A stretch of DNA of 64,000 nt, from positions 109,080 through 173,079 of the forward strand of contig JADFNE010000001.1 in the NCBI GenBank assembly GCA_022563535.1. The letters are read 5' to 3'. The stretch is from Myxococcales bacterium (lineage in GTDB: Bacteria > Myxococcota_A > UBA9160 > UBA4427). Below, in pieces: positions 1 to 9,140 of the stretch. Numbering within the stretch: position 1 is the first letter of the stretch; the number at the start of each line of letters is the position of its first letter. The position numbers were made by a program, and so were the translations under genes. A model generated the notes under the pieces. The model did not search any database, was not told where the DNA came from, and saw nothing but the letters and a program-made list of their open reading frames with translations.

Positions 1-93
1 GTTGTAGGTCTTGCTGATGAATGCAGCTCGAGTGGCCGTGTCGCGCTGGCCGATCGGGATGGGTTGGCTGTAAACGTCGAAGCTATTGCTCAT
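1..93 (-). CDS. Bax inhibitor-1/YccA-like membrane protein, N-terminus only
   Basis: Only the first 31 codons lie in the window; the gene continues off the left edge. The visible end is a short polar stretch followed by RAAFISKTYN, which resembles the conserved segment just before the first membrane helix of Bax inhibitor-1/YccA proteins. These are multi-pass inner-membrane proteins linked to ion leak and to FtsH-dependent quality control. The ATG has GAGG eight bases upstream. No membrane segment is visible, so the family call rests on about ten residues. Confidence 0.5.
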   Translation of the reverse strand, partial: MSNSFDVYSQPIPIGQRDTATRAAFISKTYN

Positions 94-199
94 GGATGCG
101 TCCTCGTTGCGTGAGAGCCGCTGCTCTTGCCTCCAGCATACTTTAGCTTGCGCTGCTCTACGACTTTCTGATCGGTTGGAGGTCGCCCGAAGTAAAGCC

Positions 200-211
200 C
201 CCTGCGCAGGG
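200..211. promoter_or_regulatory. 12-bp perfect palindrome in divergent intergenic region
   Basis: The 185-base gap between the two divergent genes contains CCCTGCGCAGGG, a perfect palindrome. It lies 67 bases before the thioesterase start and could be an operator for either gene. A 12-bp GC-rich palindrome can occur by chance, so this is only a candidate. Confidence 0.25.
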
Positions 212-278
212 TCAAAACTATGCGAAACTGGGCGGCGCACAGAAGATCGGAAAATCTAAAGATCGAAAGGAGAGCAGG

Positions 279-992
279 ATGTCGGATCGCGACCCGAAAA
301 CCGCGAAAGCGCTCGAAGAACATTGGTCCGCGACCAAGACCAGCAACAACGAAATGTGGCAAGAGAAGCGCCGTCTCGCGGCGGCGATGAGGCTCGTGAT
401 CGAGCGACTGGTTCCCAGCAATGCGCCCACCGAAGAGCTGAGGACGGCCGCCGACGGTCTCGAACGCTATGCCGAGGCCTTGCGCGCGCACCCGCGCCTG
501 GAAACGGGGATGGGGCATTCTGAATCTGCAACCGCCGGAAACATCGGAGCGTTCTTCGACCAAAGTCCGATGATCGGGCTTGCGAATCCGCTGGCGCCGC
601 CAATCACCATTGGCAGATCGGGTGAACGAACTGCATTTGCCACAGTCCGCTTCGGTTCGGCCTACGAGGGACCTCCCGGAACGGTGCACGGTGGATACGT
701 GGCGGCTGCCTTCGACGAAGTGCTCGGATTCGTGCAATCGCTGTCGGGTAATCCGGGAATGACCGGGACGCTGACCGTTCGCTATCGCAAGCCGACGCCA
801 CTGCACGAAGAGCTGAAATTTGAGGCCGAGTGGGTTCGTAGCGAGGGGCGCAAGATCTTTTGCGAAGGCAAAGTTTTCGCGGATGGTGTGCTGACGGCCG
901 AAGCTGAGGCCATCTTTGTAAGCATCCCGGTAGAACGCATGAAGGAGCTGATGAAGCAACGTCAGGCACGGGAACAGGAACGCTTGGGCTGA
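279..992 (+). CDS. PaaI-type hotdog thioesterase
   Basis: Predicted acyl-CoA thioesterase of the PaaI/YbgC hotdog group, 237 aa, cytoplasmic. The hotdog core occupies roughly residues 90-220 and contains the family signature GTVHGG (about 134-139) on the central helix, followed by a region rich in beta strands. The first 80 residues are charged and probably helical, an extension that short PaaI proteins lack. The ATG follows AAAGGAG with good spacing. It precedes hemF on the same strand by 64 bases, with no obvious functional link. The substrate is not predictable; release of aromatic or fatty acyl groups from CoA is typical of the family. Confidence 0.85.
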   Translation: MSDRDPKTAKALEEHWSATKTSNNEMWQEKRRLAAAMRLVIERLVPSNAPTEELRTAADGLERYAEALRAHPRLETGMGHSESATAGNIGAFFDQSPMIGLANPLAPPITIGRSGERTAFATVRFGSAYEGPPGTVHGGYVAAAFDEVLGFVQSLSGNPGMTGTLTVRYRKPTPLHEELKFEAEWVRSEGRKIFCEGKVFADGVLTAEAEAIFVSIPVERMKELMKQRQAREQERLG

Positions 993-1056
993 GTTCCAGC
1001 GCGACGGCGAGGGATCGTCGACAGACTGCTAGACTGCGCGGCGGAGGAATTGCGAG

Positions 1057-2019
1057 GTGTCGAAACCCAACGAGTCGGCCGCCGATCTGGATCTGGTGCG
1101 AGGTGAATTGATCGCCCTGCAGGAACGGATTTGCGATGCGCTCGAAGCCGAAGACGGAGCCGCCCGATTTGGGCGCGAAGAACTGCCGAGGCCGGGGGGC
1201 GGATTGTCCAGGCCCTGGGTCCTGTCGGACGGCGAGGTGATCGAGCGCGCGGCCGTCAACTTTACCCACACGACCGGCTCGCAAATGCCGGCTGCCGCCA
1301 CCGAGCGCCGTCCGGAACTCGCAGGATGCGACTATCACGCGGTCTCGATCTCGCTGATCGTGCATCCCCGCAACCCCTATGCTCCGACCAGCCACGCAAA
1401 CTTCCGCTTCTTTATCGCAGAGAGCCCAGCGGCAGGCGAGAGCGGCGCAGGCTCGGACCCGATCTGGTGGTTCGGTGGTGGCTACGACCTCACGCCGTAC
1501 TACGGGTTTGCAGAGGACGCGGTTCATTGGCATCGCAGCGCCCGGGATGCCTGTGCTCCCCACGGTTCGGATCTCTACGCGAAGCTGAAGAAAGATTGCG
1601 ACACCTACTTCTATCTGCCCCACCGCGGAGAAGCCCGGGGAATTGGCGGGCTGTTCTTTGACGATCTGGCCGATGGCGGGTTCGAGCGCTGCCATGCACT
1701 CTGGTACGGGATTGCCGATTCGTTTCTGGACGCCTATCGACCCATTTTGGCAGCTCGCAAGAACACTCCCTACGGCGATCGCGAACGGGACTTCCAGCAA
1801 ATTCGCCGCGGCCGCTACGTCGAGTTCAATCTGCTCTACGATCGAGGTACACGCTTCGGACTCGAGGCGGGTGCCCGACCCGAATCCGTGCTCGCCTCGC
1901 TCCCACCGACCGTGCAATGGCGTTACGACTTCAAACCCGAACCCGGAAGCCCCGAGGCAGCGCTCTGCGAAGAGTTCCTGGCGCCGAAAGACTGGTTGTC
2001 GGACGAAAGGGAGGCTTGA
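1057..2019 (+). CDS. hemF: Oxygen-dependent coproporphyrinogen III oxidase
   Basis: Converts coproporphyrinogen III to protoporphyrinogen IX using O2 in heme biosynthesis. At 320 aa it is full length. It carries the strongly conserved HemF blocks: HANFRFF (about 113-119), WWFGGGYDLTPYYGF (about 137-151), and the YLPHRGE...GGLFFDD stretch (about 186-203). The GTG start at 1057 has GGAGG about nine bases upstream; no better in-frame start is seen. The oxygen-dependent enzyme rather than HemN implies aerobic growth. A small membrane-protein gene begins seven bases after the stop, so the two are probably co-transcribed. Confidence 0.96.
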   Translation: MSKPNESAADLDLVRGELIALQERICDALEAEDGAARFGREELPRPGGGLSRPWVLSDGEVIERAAVNFTHTTGSQMPAAATERRPELAGCDYHAVSISLIVHPRNPYAPTSHANFRFFIAESPAAGESGAGSDPIWWFGGGYDLTPYYGFAEDAVHWHRSARDACAPHGSDLYAKLKKDCDTYFYLPHRGEARGIGGLFFDDLADGGFERCHALWYGIADSFLDAYRPILAARKNTPYGDRERDFQQIRRGRYVEFNLLYDRGTRFGLEAGARPESVLASLPPTVQWRYDFKPEPGSPEAALCEEFLAPKDWLSDEREA

Positions 2020-2026
2020 CGCCGAA

Positions 2027-2614
2027 ATGTCTCGCGTGAAGGATTCGACCGTTGTACGTACAAGTGGCATCGTCCTCTGCCTGATCGGCTGCGCGACGTT
2101 TGGCGTGGTCGAGCTCTGGAACCGGAGCGGCGACTATCCCCCAGAAGCGATTCTCGAGCGTGTTTCTGGCACAGTGGTACTGGGGCAGCTGAGAACGATC
2201 ACAACGCGAACGTCGATGGAGAAGTGGGTCGTGATCGATCTCTACTCCGACCAGAAGCAAAAGCATGAAGAAGAGCGCTGGGTACTTCCCCGGCATACGC
2301 CCGAATGGGTCGAAGTCGTCTCATCCCTGGAAGCGGGTGTGAAGGTGAGCGGCCGCGCCCTGGCCGCGCCCGAAAGACTGCGCTGGAGCGACATGCCTGT
2401 TCGCGTGATCTGGTCTCTCTCGAGAGAAGGCTCCAGCGAAGAGTCGGGCGCAGATGTCGAGCTCGTGACCTACGCGGAGGTCATCGCAGTCGAAGAGGCG
2501 TTGCGATACCAGTCGCCGATCGTCGGTTGGTTGATGATCGCTCTGGGCGGCGCGCTGCTGTTGGGTTCCCGCCTGGGCGTAGGAGCAGGTCGAGATCTGA
2601 CTACCGCGTCGTAG
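2027..2614 (+). CDS. Membrane protein of unknown function, two transmembrane segments
   Basis: 195 aa, not recognised. A hydrophobic segment near residues 10-27 and a second near 166-190 flank a soluble, probably extracytoplasmic domain of about 135 residues rich in beta strands and basic/acidic residues. The ATG at 2027 was chosen because the reading frame upstream lies wholly inside hemF and hydrophobicity begins right after this start. It follows the hemF stop by seven bases. Its last 14 bases overlap the 3' end of the convergent methyltransferase gene. The two-helix layout with a central domain could be a membrane-anchored structural or quality-control protein, but nothing shows a function. 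Confidence 0.7.
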   Translation: MSRVKDSTVVRTSGIVLCLIGCATFGVVELWNRSGDYPPEAILERVSGTVVLGQLRTITTRTSMEKWVVIDLYSDQKQKHEEERWVLPRHTPEWVEVVSSLEAGVKVSGRALAAPERLRWSDMPVRVIWSLSREGSSEESGADVELVTYAEVIAVEEALRYQSPIVGWLMIALGGALLLGSRLGVGAGRDLTTAS

Positions 2615-3758
2615 TGGCTCCTGCGCGATCGAAGATCGCAAGGTTTTCCACGTGTTCGCTGTGCCGCACCAGCGCATAGCTCGACAGCGCAGCCAGACGC
2701 AGCTCGCTTGTATCGAGCAACGTCGCGCAATCGTGCAGGAACGATTTCAACCCACAGCTCAGGTAGATGAAGCGCTCCGGTGGGTTCTTGCACAGCGTGC
2801 TGAGGAGTTCCGAGTCGAGTCCCTTGCGCGGAGGATCTGCGATCACGACGTTCGCGCTTTCGAGCAGCGAGGTCGCGTCGCCGGCGGCACCTGAATGGAG
2901 TTGGATGCGCGACTGCATGTCTGCGTCCAATTGATCGATCCCCAGCGATAAGCCGTACCGCGCATGATCTCCAATCTCGTTGAAGGCGATGTGTTGGCAG
3001 TGTGCAACCAAGCCGAGCCCGATCGCGCCGCAGCCGGCGTAGAACTCGGCGATGCGCGCGTTTTCGGGGATCGCGCGGTGTATGTCTTCGACCACTGTAT
3101 CTGCGAGATCGAGATTGCTCTGGCCGAACGCGCCCGGCGGAAAGAACACCGAGGCTCCGCCAATTTGTTCGCGCACCGCGGACGGTCCGGAGAGTTGTTC
3201 CCAGTGCGGCCCCAGGATCGTGTTGGTCCGCTCGGGGTTGCCGTTCCACCAAAGGCTGTGGAGGACACTATCGAGTTCGCGCTGGAGATGCTGTAACAGG
3301 GGTTGCAGTGGAGTTGCGTCGGTGTGGTTGCCCACCAGAGTGAGCTGGGCCAGTTGACTCGCCCGTTCGACCACAATCTGGACACTTCGCAACTCACCTG
3401 CGTGGGGCAGGTCGGCGTAGGGTTGGGTGCCGGTTGTTTTGATGCCGCGCTTGACCGCGGCCGCGATCTGATTGATCAGCGGGTGATGTACGAGACAGCC
3501 GGGAATATCGACAATACGGTGTGAGTCCGCCTGAAAGATGCCGATCTTGGGTGACTTCGAGCGTCCGCGTACGGCGAGTCTTGCCCGGTACCGAAAGCCC
3601 GTCGAGGCGCCCAGGGCCAGTTCCGGAATGGGAATGCCAGCCCGAGCTGCCAGTTCTCGCAGGCCACTCTCGGCGCGCTGGGGGAACCCGTCTTCAAACA
3701 GGCGCGGACACCCGGGACAGGGCGGTCGATGAGTGCAAGCGGTGAGTTCAATAGACAT
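2601..3758 (-). CDS. RNA (uracil-5-)-methyltransferase, RumA/TrmA family
   Basis: SAM-dependent enzyme that makes 5-methyluridine in rRNA or tRNA, 385 aa. Three cysteines at 8, 14 and 17 (C-x5-C-x2-C) with a fourth at C88 match the [4Fe-4S] ligand pattern of the RlmD/RlmC branch. Downstream blocks are FGQSN (211-215), the SAM loop YAGCGAIGL (240-248), DPPRKGL (308-314) and the catalytic cysteine C335 in YLSCG. There is no long N-terminal TRAM domain. The iron-sulfur pattern favours 23S rRNA over tRNA as substrate, but which uridine is modified cannot be read from the sequence. It converges with the preceding gene and overlaps it by 14 bases. Confidence 0.9.
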   Translation of the reverse strand: MSIELTACTHRPPCPGCPRLFEDGFPQRAESGLRELAARAGIPIPELALGASTGFRYRARLAVRGRSKSPKIGIFQADSHRIVDIPGCLVHHPLINQIAAAVKRGIKTTGTQPYADLPHAGELRSVQIVVERASQLAQLTLVGNHTDATPLQPLLQHLQRELDSVLHSLWWNGNPERTNTILGPHWEQLSGPSAVREQIGGASVFFPPGAFGQSNLDLADTVVEDIHRAIPENARIAEFYAGCGAIGLGLVAHCQHIAFNEIGDHARYGLSLGIDQLDADMQSRIQLHSGAAGDATSLLESANVVIADPPRKGLDSELLSTLCKNPPERFIYLSCGLKSFLHDCATLLDTSELRLAALSSYALVRHSEHVENLAIFDRAGATTTR

Positions 3759-3883
3759 CTATTATCTCGTGGCGCCGATCTTACAGTGTTTCGTTGCGAC
3801 GAGTCTTGGGTCAGGCTCCTAGCTTCCGCAATGCGTCAATGAACGCATTCAAGGTCTTTGTGCGCGACAGCCCCTGCGAATCC

Positions 3884-3888
3884 GGGAG
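3884..3888 (+). promoter_or_regulatory. Ribosome binding site that decides the ygiQ start
   Basis: GGGAG lies eight bases before the TTG at 3897. The earlier in-frame TTG at 3858 has no comparable site, and there is no in-frame ATG or GTG after the stop codon at 3840. Confidence 0.55.
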
Positions 3889-3896
3889 TCTATATT

Positions 3897-5840
3897 TTGA
3901 GCACCGCCGCGCTGTATCGCGAAGGCGAGCGTTTCTTGCCAACCACGCGAGAAGAGATGGACGCCCTCGGTTGGGATCAGCCCGACGTTGTCTTCGTCTC
4001 CGGGGACGCCTATGTCGACCATCCGTCGTTCGCAGCTTCGATTCTCGGGCGCTGGCTCGAACACCACGACTTCAAGGTGGCGATCCTCGCACAACCGGAC
4101 TGGAAGAGCGCGGATGCCTGGCGCGTGATGGGCGCCCCCAAGTTGTTTTACGCGGTCAGCGCGGGTGCGATGGATTCGATGATCAACCACTACACGGCCA
4201 ATCGGAAGCGCCGCAATGCAGATGCCTATTCTCCGGGAGGGGCCATCGAGTGTCGCCCGGACCGGGCGAACGCAGTCTACGCCCAACGCTGCCGCGAGGC
4301 ATTCAAAGGGGTTCCGGTGGTGGCCGGGGGAGTGGAAGCTTCCCTGCGTCGAGTGTCTCACTACGACTATTGGTCAGACAAGGTAATGCCCAGCAGTCTG
4401 GTGTCGTCGAAGGCCGATCTCGTGGCCTATGGAAACGGCGAAGCGTCCATTCTCGAGATTGCGACGCGTTTGCGAGATGGCGAATCGATTCGAGATCTGC
4501 GGAACATGCGCGGCGTGGCCTACCTGCTGGGCAAGAACGAAACATTGCAAGACCATCAATGGCACGATGCCGCTTGTGACAACAAGACGGTGGTGCTCCC
4601 AAGCCACGAAGATATCGTGCGCGACGACGAACTCTTCGCTCGGGCAACGCGTATCCTGCACCGGGAAACGAATCCGCTGAACGCGCGGCGCCTGGTACAG
4701 GCCCATGGAGATCGCCGAGTCGTGATCAATCCGCCTCCGCTGCCGCTCGACCAGGACGGCATGGATGCCGTTTACGATCTTCCTTACGTGCGCAAGCCCC
4801 ATCCCCTCTACGCCAGCGCAGGGCCGATTCCCGCCTGGCAGACCATCGCCGACTCGGTGCAGATCATGCGTGGTTGTTTCGGGGGCTGCACCTTCTGCTC
4901 CATCACGCTGCATCAAGGTCGAACGATTCAGAGTCGAAGTCGAGCTTCGGTATTGAAGGAGATTGAGGGCATTGCGGCGAATCCCGACTTCAAGGGACAC
5001 ATCAGCGATCTCGGGGGGCCTACTGCGAACATGTATCGCATGCGCTGTTCGAAACCCGAAGTCGAAGCGAAATGTCGACGGCTGTCGTGCGTGAGCCCGA
5101 AGGTGTGCAAACTGCTCGACACGGATCACGCTCCCCTGGTCGATCTCATGCGACGGAGTCGTGAGGTTTCCGGGGTGAAGAAGGTGCACATCGCATCGGG
5201 AATTCGCATGGATCTGGCGCGCAACGAGCCGCAGTACTTGGACGATCTGGTAAAACATCACGTCGGCGGCCACCTCAAGGTTGCGCCCGAGCACGTGAGC
5301 GATCGCGTGTTGGCCATGATGAAAAAACCGCCGCAGCGCACCTTCGAAGAGTTTGCCGAGCGTTTTCAGAAAGCCTCGCAGAAGGCGGGCAAGGATCAGT
5401 ACCTGGTGCCGTACTTCATCGCCAGCCACCCTGGCAGTGGCATCCTGGAGATGGTCGAGTTGGCATTGTTTCTGAAACGAAACGGCTATCGTCCGCGACA
5501 GGTACAAGATTTCATTCCGGCGCCGATGGACATCGCCACGTGCATGTATCACACCGGGATCAACCCGGAGTCGATGGAGCGGGTGAGCGTGGCCAAGGGA
5601 GACAAGCAGCGCGCCCTACAGCGTGCATTGTTGCAGTACTTCAAGCCGGAGAACTACGATCTGGTAAAGCGTGCATTGGTCGAGGTGGGGCGCGAGGACT
5701 TGATCGGCGACGAGCCCGATTGTCTGATCCCGACTCGCCGGCCCCGGGGTGCCGACGCGGCAGCCTCGAGCCCCAGGGCGAATCGGGAGCGCAAGCGCGA
5801 CGGCTACCGATGGGCCGCCCGAAAAGGCCAGAAGCGATAA
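3897..5840 (+). CDS. YgiQ-family radical SAM protein
   Basis: Large radical SAM protein of the YgiQ/UPF0313 family, about 647 aa from the TTG chosen here (660 aa from TTG 3858). The N-terminal cobalamin-binding-like part contains the family hallmark LPTTREEMDALGWDQPDVV and GDAYVDHPSF. The radical SAM cluster motif C-x3-C-x2-C is in GCFGGCTFCS near base 4875. The C-terminal tail is basic and low-complexity. The family is widespread but its reaction is not established. A 20-codon reading frame (3839-3901) ends across this TTG in the sequence TTTTGAGC, which could couple initiation. It stands alone on its strand. Confidence 0.88.
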   Translation: MSTAALYREGERFLPTTREEMDALGWDQPDVVFVSGDAYVDHPSFAASILGRWLEHHDFKVAILAQPDWKSADAWRVMGAPKLFYAVSAGAMDSMINHYTANRKRRNADAYSPGGAIECRPDRANAVYAQRCREAFKGVPVVAGGVEASLRRVSHYDYWSDKVMPSSLVSSKADLVAYGNGEASILEIATRLRDGESIRDLRNMRGVAYLLGKNETLQDHQWHDAACDNKTVVLPSHEDIVRDDELFARATRILHRETNPLNARRLVQAHGDRRVVINPPPLPLDQDGMDAVYDLPYVRKPHPLYASAGPIPAWQTIADSVQIMRGCFGGCTFCSITLHQGRTIQSRSRASVLKEIEGIAANPDFKGHISDLGGPTANMYRMRCSKPEVEAKCRRLSCVSPKVCKLLDTDHAPLVDLMRRSREVSGVKKVHIASGIRMDLARNEPQYLDDLVKHHVGGHLKVAPEHVSDRVLAMMKKPPQRTFEEFAERFQKASQKAGKDQYLVPYFIASHPGSGILEMVELALFLKRNGYRPRQVQDFIPAPMDIATCMYHTGINPESMERVSVAKGDKQRALQRALLQYFKPENYDLVKRALVEVGREDLIGDEPDCLIPTRRPRGADAAASSPRANRERKRDGYRWAARKGQKR

Positions 5841-5921
5841 CAACTCGACGAATCGAACGCGCTCACCTCAGGCCGGACTCCGGCGGGCTGGGGACAAAAA
5901 GAAGAGGGAAGAAAATAGTCC

Positions 5922-7049
5922 ATGGCCATGAAGCAGGAACAGGAACCCGCAAAGAGCGAAATCACCGAGGTCGCAGAAAATGTGCTGCGGCTCGAACTCG
6001 ACATCTCGCTGCCCGGACTCGGGCACGTCAACTGCTACGCATTGGTAGACAAGGACGGCGTGGCGCTTGTCGACCCGGGGCTGCCGGGGCCCGCGACGTA
6101 CGAAACGCTCGTCTCGCGTCTCAAGCAGGCGCAGTTGGCAGTCAAAGACATCCACACGGTCATCGTCACCCATTCGCATCCCGATCATTTTGGTGGCGCC
6201 GCCCGCCTGGCCGAGGAGTCGGGGGCAAGGGTGGTTGGCCACGAAGACTTCAGCTTTGGTCCGGCACCACACGATCATTCAGATGTTTCGGTCGACGATC
6301 TGGCCGCCCATGAGGACGCCGGCCACTCCGAAGAGGCCGACGACGCAGACGAAGAAGCGATCCGCGAAGTCAAGAAAATGGAGGTCTCGACTTACGAGGC
6401 TGCGACGATTGCACACCGGAGCAAGGGCACGCCCTGGGGCGGCGCGAGCGCGAGGCCTCCGTTCGGCATGCTGCTCAAGTGGAAATTCTTTCAGCTGATC
6501 GGAAAGTCGAAGTGGTATCCGACCATTTCACATCACGTCAAAGACCGCGATGTGTTGAAGCTGGCCGGACGCGATTGGTTCGTGGTCCACACCCCGGGCC
6601 ACACCGCGGATCACATTTGCCTCCACGATCCGGAGAACCGGCTGTTCCTCGCCGGCGATCACATCCTGCCTACCATCACCCCGCACATCTCAGGCGTGAC
6701 CCAGCGCGCAGATCCGTTGAATGCGTTCTTCGAGTCCCTCGATCTCGTGGCGGACACCCCCGACGTCGAAAATGTCTTTCCCGCCCACGGTCATCCTTTC
6801 GACGATCTGGCTCTGCGCGCCAAGGCCATCAAACAACATCACTACGAGCGCCTCGACAAGCTCAAGAGCATTGGTGCTGAAATTGGGCCCTCAACAGTCA
6901 CGGACTACATGCAGGAGCTGTTCAGGAAGCGCAGCTGGGGTGCGATGGCGGAGAGTGAAACTTACGCCCACCTCGAACACCTGCGGCTGATCGGTGATGC
7001 CGAGTGTCACGAGAGCGACGATCACAAGCTCATCTATTCGACCGGTTAG
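5922..7049 (+). CDS. Metallo-beta-lactamase-fold hydrolase
   Basis: 375 aa, cytoplasmic (no signal peptide). The zinc-binding motif HSHPDH is at about 84-89; further ligands are in HTPGHT (about 225) and the aspartate of LAGDH (about 248). A C-terminal helical region after about residue 290 follows the pattern of glyoxalase II-like and LACTB2-like hydrolases. An acidic, histidine-containing insertion (about 113-150) sits between the two halves and is less usual. Likely a thioester or phosphodiester hydrolase; the substrate is unknown. The start codon follows a purine-rich stretch. It is separated from ygiQ by 81 bases. Confidence 0.85.
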   Translation: MAMKQEQEPAKSEITEVAENVLRLELDISLPGLGHVNCYALVDKDGVALVDPGLPGPATYETLVSRLKQAQLAVKDIHTVIVTHSHPDHFGGAARLAEESGARVVGHEDFSFGPAPHDHSDVSVDDLAAHEDAGHSEEADDADEEAIREVKKMEVSTYEAATIAHRSKGTPWGGASARPPFGMLLKWKFFQLIGKSKWYPTISHHVKDRDVLKLAGRDWFVVHTPGHTADHICLHDPENRLFLAGDHILPTITPHISGVTQRADPLNAFFESLDLVADTPDVENVFPAHGHPFDDLALRAKAIKQHHYERLDKLKSIGAEIGPSTVTDYMQELFRKRSWGAMAESETYAHLEHLRLIGDAECHESDDHKLIYSTG

Positions 7050-7248
7050 TCGATACGCAGGGGCGAGGAAGCAGCGACACACGAGGGCACAGCCAAAGAT
7101 CTTCGCAAATGCGCATTCCGACGGCAGTGCGAAGCTACCAGGCTCGAATAAGCGTGCTTCTGTGTGAGTTTACGGTTCTTTCCTGATCTGATTTGTGAGA
7201 CACTGGGAACCCAGTTGCATATTTGAATTTGGCCTGAGTGAAACATTG

Positions 7249-8976
7249 ATGCGAGCTCCGCGAACAAATTTCGGCCATCTCATCTGGCTGGTTTCAGGAC
7301 TGATGGTCGCGTTGGCGCCCGCAGCGCAAGCGAGTCCTGCGGCCGACGATCCGAGAACCCAGGCGTTGAGAGAAGCGCTAGCTCAGCAAATCCCCAGCGA
7401 AGGAATTCGTATTTCGGTCGTGATGCGGGAACCCGATGCCGGGATTTCCAGGGCCCAGCGCCGCGAAACCATTCGTGCCAGACGAGAGCGGGTACTCGCG
7501 CGGTTGAACCGGGGCTTCTTCAGCGTCGGCCATCGGTACCAATGGCTCAGTGGATTCAGCGGTTGGGCGGACGTTCGGGCGATCGAATCGCTGGTGCTCG
7601 ATGCCGAAGTGGTATCCATCGATATCGACCGCATCGCCTACGCGGCACTCGCCCAGGGCAGGGTGCTGGTCGGCGCGGACATCGCCGAGGCTCTCGGCGT
7701 GACCGGCAGTGGGGTGACGGTGGCGGTGATCGACTCGGGCATCGATACCGATCATCCCGATTTGTCCTCGAGTCTGATCGCCGAAGCTTGTTTCTGTGAC
7801 GACGCGATTGGGGCTTTTGGTTGCTGCCCCAACGGAAAAGATACACAAACCGGAACGGGTGCGGCCGAAGACGACTACGGACACGGCACGGGGGTTTGCG
7901 GGGTCATCGTTTCGAGTTCGGTCAGTAATCCCGGCGTTGCCACGGACGCATCGATCGCTGCCATCAAGGTGCTCGGTGCCAACGGATCGGGCAATTTTTC
8001 AGATATCGCAAGTGGCCTCGACTGGGTGATCAGCAACCGCGTTACCTATGGCATCAAGATCGTCAATCTCAGCGTGAGCGATTCGGGACAGTACGACAAC
8101 GCGACAGTGTCCCCGTGTACTGGAAGCAATACGGCCAACGCCATCGTCCAGCTCAAAGGCCTCGGGGTGTCGGTATTCGCCGCTTCGGGAAACAACGGCC
8201 ACGACAATGGCATTTCATTTCCGGCCTGCGCCCCCGCTGCATTTTCGGTGGGGGGTGTCTACGACGCAACGTTTTCCTCGGTGAATTGGGGTGCCTGCTC
8301 CGATGTCCCCGCCCCCGTGGACTCCTTCGTTTGCCACACCAATAGCGGTTCGCTGCTCGACATTTTGGCGCCTTCATACAGGGCGACAATTCCAGCTATT
8401 GGAGGTGGAACGCAAAACATCGGCGGCACATCGATTGCCTCGCCCTATGCCGTTGGACAGGCTGCTCTGCTACTGGACGCGGATGCGAGCCTGACGCCGG
8501 ACCAGATCCTGAGTTCGCTCGAGATCGGCGCTCCGCTGGTGACGAACCCGGACAACGGCCTGTCCTTCCCCCGCACCCGAGTCGATCTCGCCGTGGCGCA
8601 GATCCTGGGCGTGTGCGGCAACGGAATCCTCGAAGCTGGCGAAGCTTGTGATGACGGCAACACCATCCCGGGTGACTGTTGCGACGGCATTTGCCAGATT
8701 GAGGCGATGGGAAGTTCGTGTGACGATGCCGACGTCTGCACGGACGGCGACATCTGCGTCGGGGCTATCTGCACTTCTGGTCCAGTCCTCGATTGCGACG
8801 ATCTGAACGAATGCACTGCCGACGGTTGCGACGAAGTGACGGGGTGCTTCCATGAAGCGATCGAAGGTTGTGAGCCGCCGCTGGTTCCCGGACTCTCACC
8901 TTCGGGTCTCTTACTGCTCGTCGGTTTCATGTTCGCTACCGCGCTTTGGGCCTTTCGCATTCGCGAACACGGCTGA
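7249..8976 (+). CDS. Secreted subtilisin-like serine protease with Cys-rich repeats and C-terminal sorting tail
   Basis: 575 aa S8 peptidase. A signal peptide (about 1-28) is followed by an inhibitor-like propeptide with AQRRETIRARRERVL, then the catalytic domain with Asp162 (VIDSGIDTDHPD), His212 (GHGTGV) and Ser395 (GGTSIASP). Residues about 455-545 are cysteine-rich: CGNGILEAGEACDDGN matches the myxobacterial cysteine-rich repeat, followed by EGF-like spacing. The last 33 residues read VPGLSPSG, a hydrophobic helix and a short basic end, the layout of IPTL/PEP-CTERM-type sorting signals. ATG 7249 was preferred over GTG 7195 because it places the signal peptide at the N-terminus. Confidence 0.92.
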   Translation: MRAPRTNFGHLIWLVSGLMVALAPAAQASPAADDPRTQALREALAQQIPSEGIRISVVMREPDAGISRAQRRETIRARRERVLARLNRGFFSVGHRYQWLSGFSGWADVRAIESLVLDAEVVSIDIDRIAYAALAQGRVLVGADIAEALGVTGSGVTVAVIDSGIDTDHPDLSSSLIAEACFCDDAIGAFGCCPNGKDTQTGTGAAEDDYGHGTGVCGVIVSSSVSNPGVATDASIAAIKVLGANGSGNFSDIASGLDWVISNRVTYGIKIVNLSVSDSGQYDNATVSPCTGSNTANAIVQLKGLGVSVFAASGNNGHDNGISFPACAPAAFSVGGVYDATFSSVNWGACSDVPAPVDSFVCHTNSGSLLDILAPSYRATIPAIGGGTQNIGGTSIASPYAVGQAALLLDADASLTPDQILSSLEIGAPLVTNPDNGLSFPRTRVDLAVAQILGVCGNGILEAGEACDDGNTIPGDCCDGICQIEAMGSSCDDADVCTDGDICVGAICTSGPVLDCDDLNECTADGCDEVTGCFHEAIEGCEPPLVPGLSPSGLLLLVGFMFATALWAFRIREHG

Positions 8977-9140
8977 CCGCTGGATCAATCGGTCCATACT
9001 CAATGCGAGTTTGATCCCTGAACCCCGGAGGGAGAGGTTTTTCGTCCTTTAACCTGGGAGGCGGTAGACTTGCCCGCGGCGACTTTGATGTTGCTGCAGC
9101 TCGCGGTCTCCCGGACTCCCATCCTATCAAGGACTCCAGC

